Numbered from the stretch's first letter, positions 1 to 9,403 are shown. The stretch: DNA of 64,000 nt from an uncultured Bacteroidales bacterium (GCA_944326335.1 CALVDM010000004.1:1-64000), one strand, 5' to 3'. Notes: generated by a model from the letters alone, not told the origin. Numbers and translations: made by a program.

Positions 1-192
1 CCTTGACTCCAGTTTCTTCAGTAACTGTTCCCCGTATGCCGCCCTGTCCTCTCCGTTCTGCTCGAACTCCACTATATAGTACCCTATCAGCCAGTTCCTC
101 GCGGTAAGGGCAAGATTGACAGCATGTGCCGCCTGTGCCTGCAAAGTATGCTGAATGGCATCTATCTGATTGGCCAATGCTTCAAAGTTCAT
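1..192 (-). CDS. DUF1016 / YhcG-type PDDEXK nuclease family protein, N-terminal fragment
   Basis: The first 64 residues are visible; the gene continues past the left edge. The start reads MNFEALANQIDAIQHTL and is followed by ARNWLIGYYIVEFEQ, a hallmark of the DUF1016 N-terminal domain. Family members carry this helical domain followed by a PDDEXK nuclease domain, which lies outside the window. Members are often found near restriction or mobile loci, so a defence or DNA-processing role is possible but cannot be tested from this fragment. The start is the only ATG before the family motif, and a TAnnTTTG promoter element lies 28 bp upstream. Confidence 0.8.
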   Translation of the reverse strand, partial: MNFEALANQIDAIQHTLQAQAAHAVNLALTARNWLIGYYIVEFEQNGEDRAAYGEQLLKKLESR

Positions 193-219
193 ATCTTCAA
201 CTCTTTATCCTGTTCTGCT

Positions 220-227
220 CAAATTTA
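220..227 (-). promoter_or_regulatory. Predicted -7 element for the DUF1016 gene
   Basis: The minus strand reads TAAATTTG, a match to the Bacteroidota -7 consensus TAnnTTTG, 28 bp before the start codon. No clear -33 TTTG is seen. Confidence 0.45.
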
Positions 228-299
228 AGGATTTTATTCTGATAGTCCACATTGCCGCATGTCAAGTTCTTGACGTCGCAAAACCTCAACGCCGTTTCT

Positions 300-330
300 C
301 TACCTTTAGAATGTAGCATGCTAAAGGTAG
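300..330. repeat. Perfect 10-bp inverted repeat in the gap between pgk and DUF1016
   Basis: The arms are CTACCTTTAG (300-309) and CTAAAGGTAG (321-330), separated by 11 bases. A second 10-bp palindrome, TAGCATGCTA, sits at 314-323 and overlaps the right arm. No T-run follows on either strand, so an operator-like site fits better than a terminator. It lies about 75 bp upstream of the predicted DUF1016 promoter. The remainder of 193-580 contains only that promoter and the pgk terminator; I see no gene there. Confidence 0.5.
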
Positions 331-462
331 TGTTCGTAATTTATGTATAACATAATGAAAAGCAAGATAAACATTCAATTCGGCTTACGTATAGCCGAGT
401 ACCGGCATAATTAAAACTGCCCCGGTCAGGACTTGAAATCTTCCTCCCGACACATAATAAAT

Positions 463-511
463 GACAACGGGATTCAGATTCAAGCTTTCGCTCATCTGAA
501 TCCCGTCTGTC
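463..511 (-). terminator. Predicted terminator of pgk
   Basis: A perfect 13-bp stem pairs 467-479 with 494-506 around a 14-base loop. It is extended by GACA/TGTC across one bulged base. On the minus strand it is followed by ATTTATTATG, moderately T-rich. It lies 70 bp after the pgk stop codon. Confidence 0.6.
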
Positions 512-580
512 CATGATTCCGGACAAGGCCGGACAATCTCCGGCGCCTGCCCTACCCTATGTTTCGCTACTGTGCAAGGA

Positions 581-1834
581 TTATTCGCGTATCGCCGCGA
601 TGCCAGGAAGTTCCTTGCCCTCAAGATATTCGAGCATGGCTCCACCGCCGGTGGACACATAGCTTACCTTGTTGGCATATCCCATCTGCGTTACAGCCGC
701 AACAGAGTCGCCGCCGCCCACGAGGGTGAATGCACCGTTCTCGGTAGCCTTGGCAAGCATCTCTGCAACCTTGTTGGTTCCCTTTGCGAAAGCAGGTATC
801 TCGAACACGCCGACAGGACCGTTCCAGAGGATGGTCTTGGATTTCATGATGACATCTTCCCATACGGCGAGAGTGCTCGGTGCCGCGTCAACACCCTCCC
901 AGCCGTCAGGAATCTCGTCATTGCGGCATATCTTGGTATTTGCGTCGTTGGAGAATGCGTCTGCAATCACCACCTCCTTGGAAAGATAGAGCTTCACGCC
1001 CTTCTCCTCGGCCTTCTTCATGGTGTCGAGGGCAAGCTGCTGCTGGTCATCCTCGCAGAGGGAATTTCCGATTTTCCCGCCCTGGGCCTTGATGAAGGTA
1101 TATACCATACCGCCGCCGATAATCATGTTGTCGACAACATCGAAAAGATGCTCAATGATACCTATCTTCGAAGATACCTTCGCCCCGCCGATAATTGCGG
1201 TCACAGGATGTTCCGGAGTCTTGAGCACACGATCGATGGCCTTGATTTCACCTTCCATGATGTAGCCGAACATCTTGTCCTCAGGGAAATATTTGGCGAT
1301 GAGGGCAGTTGATGCGTGAGCCCTGTGCGCAGTGCCGAATGCATCGTTGATGTAGCAGTCCGCATAGGAAGCGAGCTTGGCAACAAACTTCTTCTGGCTT
1401 TCCTTCACAGCGGCCTTTGCAGCCTTCTTCTCCTCGTCTGTCGCATCCTCGGCAAGCCCCCTCGGCTTCCCTTCTTCCTCTGCGTAGAAGCGGAGATTCT
1501 CGAGAAGGAGCACCTCTCCCGGCTTGAGGGAAGCGACCTTGTCATCTGCCGCCATGCAGTCATCGGCGAACTTTACAGGAACGCCGAGAAGTTCCTCGAC
1601 CCTTCCTATGATATGCTTGAGCGAGAATTTCTCGGTGACACCCTTAGGACGGCCAAGGTGGGACATTATAATCAGAGAGCCGCCTTTCTCGAGCACTTTC
1701 TTCAAGGTAGGGATGGCGGCACGGATTCTCGTGTCATCGGTGATTTCGAATTTTTCATTGAGAGGGACATTGAAATCAACCCTTACAATGGCTTTCTTGC
1801 CTGAAAAATCGTAATTATCAATACTCTGTTGCAT
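581..1834 (-). CDS. pgk: Phosphoglycerate kinase
   Basis: This 417-residue protein has the normal length for the family. Phosphoglycerate kinase moves a phosphate between 1,3-bisphosphoglycerate and ADP in cytoplasmic glycolysis. The N-terminal lobe shows VRVDFNVPL (17-25) and SHLGRPKG (58-65), which bind the 3-phosphoglycerate substrate. The C-terminal lobe ends with the nucleotide-binding GGGDSVAA (from 373) and a [11 protein letters not shown] tail. It appears monocistronic: a divergent sulfatase gene lies upstream, its own terminator-like hairpin lies downstream, and a TATTTTTG promoter element lies just before the start. Nothing unusual is seen. Confidence 0.98.
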   Translation of the reverse strand: MQQSIDNYDFSGKKAIVRVDFNVPLNEKFEITDDTRIRAAIPTLKKVLEKGGSLIIMSHLGRPKGVTEKFSLKHIIGRVEELLGVPVKFADDCMAADDKVASLKPGEVLLLENLRFYAEEEGKPRGLAEDATDEEKKAAKAAVKESQKKFVAKLASYADCYINDAFGTAHRAHASTALIAKYFPEDKMFGYIMEGEIKAIDRVLKTPEHPVTAIIGGAKVSSKIGIIEHLFDVVDNMIIGGGMVYTFIKAQGGKIGNSLCEDDQQQLALDTMKKAEEKGVKLYLSKEVVIADAFSNDANTKICRNDEIPDGWEGVDAAPSTLAVWEDVIMKSKTILWNGPVGVFEIPAFAKGTNKVAEMLAKATENGAFTLVGGGDSVAAVTQMGYANKVSYVSTGGGAMLEYLEGKELPGIAAIRE

Positions 1835-1860
1835 AAATAAAATGATTTAATACATCTTTG

Positions 1861-1868
1861 CAAAAATA
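1861..1868 (-). promoter_or_regulatory. Predicted -7 element for pgk
   Basis: The minus strand reads TATTTTTG (consensus TAnnTTTG), with a TTG about 18 bp upstream that could serve as the -33 element. It is 27 bp before the pgk start codon. Confidence 0.55.
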
Positions 1869-1899
1869 GCAATTTTAACTGAAATGCAAGGATTTTACT

Positions 1900-1907
1900 T
1901 ACATTTG
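1900..1907 (+). promoter_or_regulatory. Predicted -7 element for the sulfatase gene
   Basis: TACATTTG matches TAnnTTTG. It implies a leader of about 65 bases before the ATG at 1979. It is divergent from the pgk promoter 32 bp away. Confidence 0.5.
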
Positions 1908-1978
1908 TGGAATGAATTGACAAAACAGCACAGTGGGCGGGGAAGAATCCTGCAGAAACAGTCTGAAACCAGAAAAAC

Positions 1979-3415
1979 ATGAAAGGCAACATCATATATC
2001 CGATGGTCCTGCTGTCCGGCATCCCGGCTTATGCAGGCCACAGGGCGGACAGCAAGCCGGACGACAGGCCGAATATCGTCATATTCTACATGGACGACAT
2101 GGCATACGGAGACTTCTCCATCACCGGAGCAGCAGGCTACATGACCCCTGCCATAGACCGGATGGCCAATGAAGGCATGCTGTTCACGCAATACTACTCT
2201 CCTTCATCCGTGAGCTCCGCCTCCCGTGCCGGCCTCATGACCGGATGCTATCCGGGCAGGGTCGGAATGAAGGGTGTGCTGCCGGCGTCGACAAAAGGCA
2301 AGGCACCTGCAGAAGGTCTCACCCATAACCTGGAGATATTGCCGGAAATCCTCAAGGAGACCGGTTACGCCACGGGCATGGTAGGGAAATGGCATCTCGG
2401 TGCAGCCGCCGGAGACATGCCTGTGCGCAGAGGCTTCGACATGTACCTCGGACTCCCTTATTCGAACGACATGTGGCCGTACGGATTCGTTGTGCGGAGG
2501 AATGAACAGCCGGAAAGGACCGTCCCCGACAGGGAAGAGCTGTATCTCTACGACGGCGAGAAACGCGTAAAGGCCATCCGTACCATGAACGACATGGAAC
2601 AGCTCACATCGGCATATACGGAAAGGGCTGTACGGTTCATCAGGGAGAACAGGGAAAAGCCGTTCTTCCTCTACATAGCGCACTCCATGCCGCACGTACC
2701 CCTTGCCGTATCGGACAGATTCAGAGGGAAAAGCAGCTATGGCCTGTATGGAGATGTGATGATGGAGATAGACTGGAGCGTGGGGCAGGTCCTCGGTGCG
2801 CTGGAAAGATACGGAATAGACGACAGGACGCTGGTCATAGTCACATCCGACAACGGACCGTGGATAGCTTTCGGCACCCACCAGGGCAACGCTGCGGCCA
2901 TGAAGGAAGGCAAGATGACATGCTTCGAAGCCGGATTCCGGGTCCCGTGCATAATGCGGTGGCCGGGACACATCCCGTCAGGGAAAGTATGCAACAAGCT
3001 CGTGACCGGACTCGACATCTTCCCTACAGTGGCCGCAGTGACTGGCACGGCCCTGCCTGAAAGGAAATTCGACGGCACGGACATCTCGCCGTACCTCGAA
3101 GGGGATTTCTCGACAGACCTGAGGGACATGTTCTTCTACTCCGACACGAGGTCCGCAATAAGGGCCGTCAGGAACGGAAGGTTCAAACTGGTGTCGCCAC
3201 ACAGGTACAGTTCCTGCGAAGGAGAACTGCCGGGTGAAGGCGGAGACATCGGGAAAAGGACCAGGATAACACTGGAGGAATGGCTTCTGTTCGACCTTTT
3301 CAGAGACCAGGGAGAACGATGCAATGTAATCGGGCAGTACCCGGAGCAGGCAGACAGCCTCAGGACCGCGCTGGAGACGATGACAGAAGACATCGACAGG
3401 AATAATTTCAAGTAA
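1979..3415 (+). CDS. Serine-type sulfatase, arylsulfatase A-like (S1 family)
   Basis: The 478-residue protein begins with a short hydrophobic stretch ending in AYA (17-19), likely a signal for export. Metal-binding aspartates are in FYMDDMAYGD (36-45). The activation motif is Ser79-Ser-Ala-Ser-Arg83 followed by AGLMTG, so the residue matured to formylglycine would be a serine. Such sites depend on the radical-SAM enzyme anSME in anaerobes; none is encoded in this window. GKWHLG (136-141) and a later SDNG are typical of the active site. Sulfatases of this kind remove sulfate from host or dietary glycans in the periplasm, but the substrate cannot be told from sequence. There is no adjacent SusCD pair, and the gene is followed 21 bp later by a methyltransferase. 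Confidence 0.92.
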   Translation: MKGNIIYPMVLLSGIPAYAGHRADSKPDDRPNIVIFYMDDMAYGDFSITGAAGYMTPAIDRMANEGMLFTQYYSPSSVSSASRAGLMTGCYPGRVGMKGVLPASTKGKAPAEGLTHNLEILPEILKETGYATGMVGKWHLGAAAGDMPVRRGFDMYLGLPYSNDMWPYGFVVRRNEQPERTVPDREELYLYDGEKRVKAIRTMNDMEQLTSAYTERAVRFIRENREKPFFLYIAHSMPHVPLAVSDRFRGKSSYGLYGDVMMEIDWSVGQVLGALERYGIDDRTLVIVTSDNGPWIAFGTHQGNAAAMKEGKMTCFEAGFRVPCIMRWPGHIPSGKVCNKLVTGLDIFPTVAAVTGTALPERKFDGTDISPYLEGDFSTDLRDMFFYSDTRSAIRAVRNGRFKLVSPHRYSSCEGELPGEGGDIGKRTRITLEEWLLFDLFRDQGERCNVIGQYPEQADSLRTALETMTEDIDRNNFK

Positions 3416-3436
3416 ATCTGCAGAAACCGAATAGCT

Positions 3437-4369
3437 ATGACGATAGAATCACCAGGTGATTTCTGGAAAGACTACGAACTCGTCGATTCCGGGAACTTCG
3501 AAAAGCTCGAGAGGTTCGGCCGCTATCTGATGTCAAGGCCCGAACCCAAGGCCCTGTGGGATAAAACCATGTCCGAAAGGGAATGGGAAGCCGCCATGCA
3601 TGTCCGTTTCAAGCCCGGAGCAGGATTCGGGAAGGCAGGCAAGGAAGACAGCGGGACATGGGACAAGGTGAAAAAAATGGAAGACCAGTGGACGATACGC
3701 TACGGAAGCCCGCAAAAAGGCCTCGACCTCACACTCAGGCTCGGGCTCACGTCTTTCAAGCACGTGGGCGTGTTCCCTGAGCAGGCCCCTAACTGGGAGT
3801 ACATCTTCAGAAACACGTCGGAGCTCGTGGCTAAGGCCGCATCCGCAGGGAAACCACGTCCAAAGGTCCTGAACATGTTCGCATACACAGGGGCGGCATC
3901 GCTTGCGGCCAAGGCGGCAGGAGCCGATGTCACCCACCTCGACTCTGTGCGGCAGGTGGTCACATGGGCCCGGACAAACATGGAGCTGAGCGGACTCGAC
4001 AACGTAAGATGGGTAGTCGAGGATGCCATGAAGTTCGCAAAGAGGGAAGCCAGGAGAGGGAACAGGTATCAGGGGATAATATTGGACCCTCCGGCATACG
4101 GACACGGTCCGGACGGGGAGAAATGGAAACTCGACGAATGCCTGTATGACATGATGAAATGTACGGCGTCGATACTCGAACCTGAAGACAGCTTCCTTGT
4201 GCTGAACCTCTATTCCAACGGATATTCGGCAGTCCTCGGGGAGACTGTGGTGCGGCAGGCTTTCGGGCTGAAAGGCAGCTGCTCTGGCCTTGAGTGCGGA
4301 GAACTCGTGCTGAAAGACAGGTACGGGAAGGCACTGCCGTTAAGCATATTCGTAAGGCTCAGAAGATAA
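3437..4369 (+). CDS. Class I SAM-dependent methyltransferase, RlmI/RlmK-like
   Basis: The 310-residue protein has a long N-terminal part followed by a Rossmann methyltransferase core. Motif I reads VLNMFAYTGAASLAA and the catalytic-loop motif reads ILDPPAYG, the D-P-P-x-Y/F form seen in rRNA and nucleic-acid methyltransferases of the RlmI type. In Bacteroidota these proteins are usually annotated only as methyltransferase or, misleadingly, oxidoreductase. An RNA-base target in the cytoplasm is likely from the motif, but the exact nucleotide is unknown. It is probably cotranscribed with the sulfatase upstream, with no functional link apparent. Confidence 0.85.
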   Translation: MTIESPGDFWKDYELVDSGNFEKLERFGRYLMSRPEPKALWDKTMSEREWEAAMHVRFKPGAGFGKAGKEDSGTWDKVKKMEDQWTIRYGSPQKGLDLTLRLGLTSFKHVGVFPEQAPNWEYIFRNTSELVAKAASAGKPRPKVLNMFAYTGAASLAAKAAGADVTHLDSVRQVVTWARTNMELSGLDNVRWVVEDAMKFAKREARRGNRYQGIILDPPAYGHGPDGEKWKLDECLYDMMKCTASILEPEDSFLVLNLYSNGYSAVLGETVVRQAFGLKGSCSGLECGELVLKDRYGKALPLSIFVRLRR

Positions 4370-4387
4370 TGGAGCCATCGTACCGGG

Positions 4388-4461
<74 letters not shown>

Positions 4462-4498
4462 ATCATCATGTTCCGGATGCAAAGATAACAGATTTATT

Positions 4499-7400
4499 CT
4501 AATCTGCCAACTCTGCACCCATTTCTCCTGTCGGATCTATAAGATTCGTTATCCTGGACTCCAGCTCGTCAGCCAAAGCCTGGTCCCCGTTCGCCGCATA
4601 CACATAGTTCAGGTTCTGGATATACGAGAACACGTTGTTGAAATCGTCCTCCCTGTAATCATAGAATGAAAGGAAGAAATCAGCCGAAACCATGAGCTCG
4701 TCCGCGAAACGCCCGGCGATATCCCTCGCCTTGTCGCCCTCCCCGAGTTCGTAATACATGGATACCAGCCTCAGTACCATGTACTCGTTGCTGAATCCGA
4801 GGAATGTCATGTCGAGAGGGAAGTTATACTCCGGGACACACTCCACACACATGTCGAGCATCTCGAGAGCCCTGTCCTTCCGGCCGTCCTGCAGCAGTTT
4901 CTCTGCGGCGTTCAGGAACAGGTTCCTCTGGGACATCACCCCGCAGAACGTGTAGAGATTCTGGTAGTCCACGAAATAGTCATTCCTCTTGAGAGCATCC
5001 CAGCTGAACACTTCCGTCATCTTCCTGTACAAATCATCAGTGTCGGTAAGTCCGACTTCGCTGTTGCTCATCGGCCCTTTTATAGGGACAAACTTGAACG
5101 AGAAGCCCTCGTACATCAGATAACTCTTCTGCCCTATGTCCAGGTCACCGCCCATGGTGAGCATGTTGATTGGCCTGTCCCACTGGTAGTTCGAAAGCAG
5201 GTCGAGCAGGAAAAGCTCCGGCTTGGTGATGAAAGTCTTGCTTTCCGGCATCTCGAGAATGATTTCGTCCGGAATCATGTCGGCATATTTCTCGTCGAGG
5301 ATGCCGTATTTGAGCACGTTTTCCTTATTGACAGGCACGCTTATCTTCCTGGACATGATATAGTCGACGAGTTTCCCGCTCGTCAGCTCCACCTTGGCCC
5401 GCGGGTGCTTGAACACACGCATCACATCGTTTATGGATATCACGGTGTCACGCACGTCATAAATGAACACGAGCTCATTCGTGCCGTACAGGTACTGCTC
5501 CATCCCCACGGAAAGCGGAAGTGGCGAAGACTCGTTGCACGCATATTTCATCTGGTCGATATGCCAGTCCGTGCCGAGGAGGGAAGTGTTGCATATCCTC
5601 ACATCAGTCCTCACATTCTCCACTTCCTGGGCATACCAGAGAGGGAAAGTGTCGTTGTCGCCGTGTGTTATCAGTATTCCGTTCTCACCCACCGAGTTCA
5701 GGTAGTTCCTGGCGAGTTCCACAGCCGTGTACCGGTGGCTCCTGTTGTGGTCGTCCCAGTTCTGCTGGGCCATCAGTGCAGGTACTCCCAGGCAGAGGAG
5801 AGACACGGCAGATGCGGCCACGACATATTTGGCCCCGCCTTCAGAAGTCTCTGAGCCGTCTTTCGAAAGCAAACCCTTCACGAATGCATGGAGAGCCGGC
5901 ACGGCCAGGCCTATCCATATCGAGAAGGCATAGAACGACCCTGCATAGGCATAGTCCCTCTCCCTCACCTGATAAGGAGGCTGGTTGAGGTATATGACCA
6001 CGGCGATGCCCGTCATGAAGAAAAGCAGGAAAGTCAGCCATGTGCCCCTCTTGTCTCTCGAGAACTGGAAGAAAAGGCCTATGAGCCCGAGCAGCAGAGG
6101 CAGCATATAGTAATGGTTCTTTCCCTTGTTGTGCTTCAGGTAGTCCGGAGCATTGCTCTGGTCCCCGAGACGGGCCTTGTCGATGAAGCCTATGCCGCTT
6201 TCCCAGTTCCCTGCGAAAAGTTCCCCCGGTGAAGGGCTGTGGATATCGTTCTGGCGTCCTGCGAAATTCCACATGAAATATCTCCAGTACATCCAGTTGA
6301 GCTGGTAGTCGAGGAAAAACCAGAGATTCGTACCGAATGTCGGCTTCAGATGCTCCGCACCCGGCACCGGCTTGCCCTTGCCGTTCATGTATGATTCATA
6401 GAAGTCTATGTATCTCTGGTCTGCGCCGGACCACATCCTCGGGAAGAGCATCTTGCCTTCGGCCGGATACTTCAGTTCGCCCGGGCTGTCCACGTGCTCG
6501 TACCTGTCTCCGAGCGGAGCCCAGTATTTAGGAGTCTCTATCTCGTATGGGGCATCGAAATACTGCCCGTAGATAATCGGGTTCGAGCCGTACTGCTCAC
6601 GTCCGAGATACCTGATGAGCGTGAAAGGATTGTCCGGCTGATATTCGTTGGTAGGAGTCTTTGCCGCAGACCTTATTATGACCACAGAGAACACCGAGAA
6701 GCCTATGACAATCACCGTGAAGCACAGGAGCAGGGTGTTGGCGACTGCCTGCTTCTTCCTCATCGTCCTGAAAAGCCCGTAGAAGCAGGCGGCAAGCAGC
6801 GCCACCATGAAGAACGCCGCGCCTGAATTGAACGGCAGGCCGAGCACGTTCACGAAGAACAGGTCGGTATAAGCCGCAAGTTTCGGAAGATACGGTATTA
6901 TCCCGAACAGTATCACTCCGAGTATGACGGCCGATATGATGAAAATCTTCAGATACTCCTTGAAAGAATAGTGTCCGTTTTCGCGTTTCCTGTAATAGAA
7001 CAGGAACACGAGTGCCGGAATCGTGAGCAGGTTGAGAAGGTGTACGCCTATCGAAAGACCCATAAGGAAAGATATGAGCACTATCCATCTGTTCGCATAT
7101 CCGGTGTCGGCTTCCTCATACCATTTCGTCATGGCCCAGAACACGGCTGCGGTGAAAAGGGAAGACATCGCATAGACCTCGCCTTCCACTGCCGAGAACC
7201 AGAAAGTGTCGGAGAAGCAGTATGCAAGGGCACCCACAATCCCGGAGCCGTATATCACTATCGCCTGCGGCAGGCTGTACCCGCCATCCGGACCGGCCTT
7301 CACGAGCCGCTTCGCAAGGAATACGATTGTAAGATAGAGGAAAAATATCGTAAGGGCCGAGCACAAGGCACTCATGACGTTCACTGCCACTGCCGCGTGC

Positions 7401-7618
7401 ATATTGTCGGTGAACATGGTGAAGAATCTCGCAATCAGCTGGAAAACCGGGTTTCCTGGAGGATGCCCCACCTCGAGCTTGTATGACGAAGCAATGAACT
7501 CTCCGCAATCCCAGAAAGACGCCGTAGGTTCTATGGTAAGCAGGTAAGTGACAGCAGAAACCACAAGTACGAATACGGCCGAGATACGGTTCCAGAAAGT
7601 GAATTTCCTCTTATTCAT
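4499..7618 (-). CDS. DUF2723 multi-spanning membrane protein, likely O-mannosyltransferase-like glycosyltransferase
   Basis: This is a 1039-residue integral membrane protein. The N-terminus shows the DUF2723 signature: a first membrane segment, then EPTASFWDCGEFIASSYKLEVGHPPGNP (partly quoted), with the acidic D/E pair expected in the catalytic loop of GT-C type enzymes. About ten to twelve hydrophobic segments fill residues 10-630. The C-terminal 400 residues are soluble and end in helical repeat-like sequence. The family is widespread in Bacteroidota, is related to eukaryotic TMEM260, and is thought to glycosylate exported proteins. It is a lone gene, divergent from the sui1 operon. Confidence 0.9.
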   Translation of the reverse strand: MNKRKFTFWNRISAVFVLVVSAVTYLLTIEPTASFWDCGEFIASSYKLEVGHPPGNPVFQLIARFFTMFTDNMHAAVAVNVMSALCSALTIFFLYLTIVFLAKRLVKAGPDGGYSLPQAIVIYGSGIVGALAYCFSDTFWFSAVEGEVYAMSSLFTAAVFWAMTKWYEEADTGYANRWIVLISFLMGLSIGVHLLNLLTIPALVFLFYYRKRENGHYSFKEYLKIFIISAVILGVILFGIIPYLPKLAAYTDLFFVNVLGLPFNSGAAFFMVALLAACFYGLFRTMRKKQAVANTLLLCFTVIVIGFSVFSVVIIRSAAKTPTNEYQPDNPFTLIRYLGREQYGSNPIIYGQYFDAPYEIETPKYWAPLGDRYEHVDSPGELKYPAEGKMLFPRMWSGADQRYIDFYESYMNGKGKPVPGAEHLKPTFGTNLWFFLDYQLNWMYWRYFMWNFAGRQNDIHSPSPGELFAGNWESGIGFIDKARLGDQSNAPDYLKHNKGKNHYYMLPLLLGLIGLFFQFSRDKRGTWLTFLLFFMTGIAVVIYLNQPPYQVRERDYAYAGSFYAFSIWIGLAVPALHAFVKGLLSKDGSETSEGGAKYVVAASAVSLLCLGVPALMAQQNWDDHNRSHRYTAVELARNYLNSVGENGILITHGDNDTFPLWYAQEVENVRTDVRICNTSLLGTDWHIDQMKYACNESSPLPLSVGMEQYLYGTNELVFIYDVRDTVISINDVMRVFKHPRAKVELTSGKLVDYIMSRKISVPVNKENVLKYGILDEKYADMIPDEIILEMPESKTFITKPELFLLDLLSNYQWDRPINMLTMGGDLDIGQKSYLMYEGFSFKFVPIKGPMSNSEVGLTDTDDLYRKMTEVFSWDALKRNDYFVDYQNLYTFCGVMSQRNLFLNAAEKLLQDGRKDRALEMLDMCVECVPEYNFPLDMTFLGFSNEYMVLRLVSMYYELGEGDKARDIAGRFADELMVSADFFLSFYDYREDDFNNVFSYIQNLNYVYAANGDQALADELESRITNLIDPTGEMGAELAD

Positions 7619-7645
7619 CTATTGTATCTTTTCGAATCAAAGGAG

Positions 7646-7653
7646 CAAAGATA
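7646..7653 (-). promoter_or_regulatory. Predicted -7 element for the DUF2723 gene
   Basis: The minus strand reads TATCTTTG, matching TAnnTTTG, 28 bp before the start codon. Confidence 0.55.
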
Positions 7654-7666
7654 GGAAGAATCTTCT

Positions 7667-7674
7667 TATATTTG
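7667..7674 (+). promoter_or_regulatory. Predicted -7 element for the sui1-hemD-rnpA-ubiE operon
   Basis: TATATTTG matches TAnnTTTG and places the transcript start about 10 bases before the ATG at 7691, so the leader would be very short. It is divergent from the DUF2723 promoter. Confidence 0.55.
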
Positions 7675-7690
7675 CAAAAATATCGGACAG

Positions 7691-8035
7691 ATGGCGGACA
7701 ACGACTGGAAAAAGCGTCTCGGGGTGGTCTATTCCACCAATCCGGACTTCAGATACGAGGAAGAGAGTGTAGAAGAGGAGGTTACTCCGCCGCCCTCCGG
7801 GCAGAAACTCATCGTCTCGATAGACAGGCGGAACAGAGGCGGCAAGCAGGTCACGCTCGTGTCAGGCTTCAGAGGCAGGGAAGAGGACCTTGCCGGGCTC
7901 GGAAGGACACTCAAGATAAAGTGCGGAGTCGGGGGAAGCGCGAAAGACGGGGAAATAACAATCCAGGGAGACTTCCGGGACAAGGTCGTGGAACTCCTCA
8001 TTAAAATGGGCTACAACGCCAGAAGGGGCAACTGA
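7691..8035 (+). CDS. SUI1/eIF1-like translation factor (YciH family)
   Basis: The 114-residue protein has a charged N-terminal tail of about 37 residues followed by a SUI1 domain (about 38-110) with the typical core DRRNRGGKQVTLVSGF and IQGDFRDKVVELLIKMGY. YciH-type proteins are bacterial relatives of eIF1 and are believed to influence start-codon selection or stress translation. It is the first gene of a tight operon, with the next start codon only two bases after its stop. Confidence 0.93.
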   Translation: MADNDWKKRLGVVYSTNPDFRYEEESVEEEVTPPPSGQKLIVSIDRRNRGGKQVTLVSGFRGREEDLAGLGRTLKIKCGVGGSAKDGEITIQGDFRDKVVELLIKMGYNARRGN

Positions 8036-8037
8036 GC

Positions 8038-8661
8038 ATGACTTTCACAGACGTCGTCGCAGCCGTATGCGTGATATCCGGCATCCTGCTTCTGAGGCTG
8101 ATATCGAATCTGCTGCCATCACTCTGCGCATGCCTTCTCAGATGGAAGGAATGCATCAACCTCGAAAACAGCGTGAAGCTGAGTTCCGACAGGGACATAT
8201 TCGCCGCATACCTGATAATCCCATTCTGTCTGGCAGCCTCGGAATACCGGCTCTACGACCCTGCCCTGATACACGGCCTCGGCCCGGCTGCGCATTTCGC
8301 CTCCGTCCTCGCGGCATTCATCATCTACCTTGCTCTCAGACGCGCATGCGCGATTTTCGTAAGGGTGCCGGACAGCGGACAGAAACGCGCCGCCGCCATC
8401 CGCAATACAGCGTTCAGTTTTTTCTGCATCATGGCGACACTGCTCCTGTCCACCATCGGAATATGCTCTTTGACAGGCACTTCCGCTGAGACCACCAGGG
8501 CAGTTTCACTATATGTTTCAGCCGCGGCATATCTGATTTACCTTCTCAGAAAATTTCAAATTTTCCGGAACTCTTGCTCTTTTTTCAAGGCATTTTTGTA
8601 TCTTTGCGCCTCGGAAATTTTGCCGACCGGGACACTCGCTCTCTCGGCAGTGTTTTTATGA
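8038..8661 (+). CDS. DUF4271 integral membrane protein
   Basis: This 207-residue, strongly hydrophobic protein has about four to six membrane segments (around 5-25, 58-75, 85-105, 125-145 and 155-175). In Bacteroidota DUF4271 proteins are encoded directly upstream of uroporphyrinogen-III synthase, exactly as here, and the domain assignment rests on this context plus the membrane pattern. Function is unknown. The stop codon is followed after one base by the hemD start, indicating translational coupling. Confidence 0.75.
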   Translation: MTFTDVVAAVCVISGILLLRLISNLLPSLCACLLRWKECINLENSVKLSSDRDIFAAYLIIPFCLAASEYRLYDPALIHGLGPAAHFASVLAAFIIYLALRRACAIFVRVPDSGQKRAAAIRNTAFSFFCIMATLLLSTIGICSLTGTSAETTRAVSLYVSAAAYLIYLLRKFQIFRNSCSFFKAFLYLCASEILPTGTLALSAVFL

Positions 8662-8662
8662 T

Positions 8663-9403
8663 ATGACTATAAAGAATATTCTTATTTCTCAGCAGCCGCC
8701 AAAGGCAAATGCTCCCTATTCGGACATCACTGCGAAATATGGAGTAAAATTCGATTTCGTACCATTCTTCTCCATTGAGCCTCTCTCTTCAAGAGAGTTC
8801 AGAGCCCAGAGAGTCAGCATATTGGACTACACAGCCATCGTCTTCTCGGCAAGGTCCACCATCGATGCATTTTTCCATCTTTGCAACGAATTGAGGGTCA
8901 AGATACCCGAGACGATGAAGTATTTCTGCACCACCGAAGCCGTGGCCATGTATCTGCAGAAGCACATCGTGTACAGGAAAAGGAAGATATTCTACGGAGA
9001 CGGTTCGCCGGCCTCCCTCATAACACTCATCGGGACCAAGCACAAGGAGGAGAAATTCCTTGTGGCTACATCCGATTCCGCAAACAACGACATCACAAGG
9101 CTTTTCGAGGAGAACGGCCTGGACTACAAGAGCGCGATTTTCGTGAAATCCGTATCCAAGGACCTCAAGAGCCTCTCCTTCCAGGACTACGACATGATGG
9201 TCCTGTACAATCCGTCGGACGTGAAGTCGCTCTACGAGAATTTCCCGGATTTCAGGCAGGGAGACATCAGAATCGTGTCGTACGGGAAATCCGTCGTGAA
9301 AGCCATTTCAGATGCAGGGCTCAAGATTGAAATCTCTGCGCCTACAGCAACAGCACCGTCCGTAGCAAAAGCCATAGAGCTCTATCTGGAAAAGAACGGA
9401 TAG
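8663..9403 (+). CDS. hemD: Uroporphyrinogen-III synthase
   Basis: The 246-residue protein matches the HemD fold. The N-terminal half carries ILISQQPP and VFSARSTIDAFF, and the C-terminal half carries a repeat of the same architecture ending in ISAPTATAPSVAKAIELYL, which corresponds to the conserved P-T-x-x-x-x family tail. HemD cyclises hydroxymethylbilane to uroporphyrinogen III for haem and sirohaem in the cytoplasm. Family sequences diverge strongly, so the assignment also relies on the conserved DUF4271-hemD-rnpA gene order. Confidence 0.88.
   Translation: MTIKNILISQQPPKANAPYSDITAKYGVKFDFVPFFSIEPLSSREFRAQRVSILDYTAIVFSARSTIDAFFHLCNELRVKIPETMKYFCTTEAVAMYLQKHIVYRKRKIFYGDGSPASLITLIGTKHKEEKFLVATSDSANNDITRLFEENGLDYKSAIFVKSVSKDLKSLSFQDYDMMVLYNPSDVKSLYENFPDFRQGDIRIVSYGKSVVKAISDAGLKIEISAPTATAPSVAKAIELYLEKNG

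Noticed and set aside
341..660. Small minus-strand open frames downstream of pgk
   Set aside because: They overlap the pgk terminator hairpin and the pgk 3' end and have no coding-like composition.
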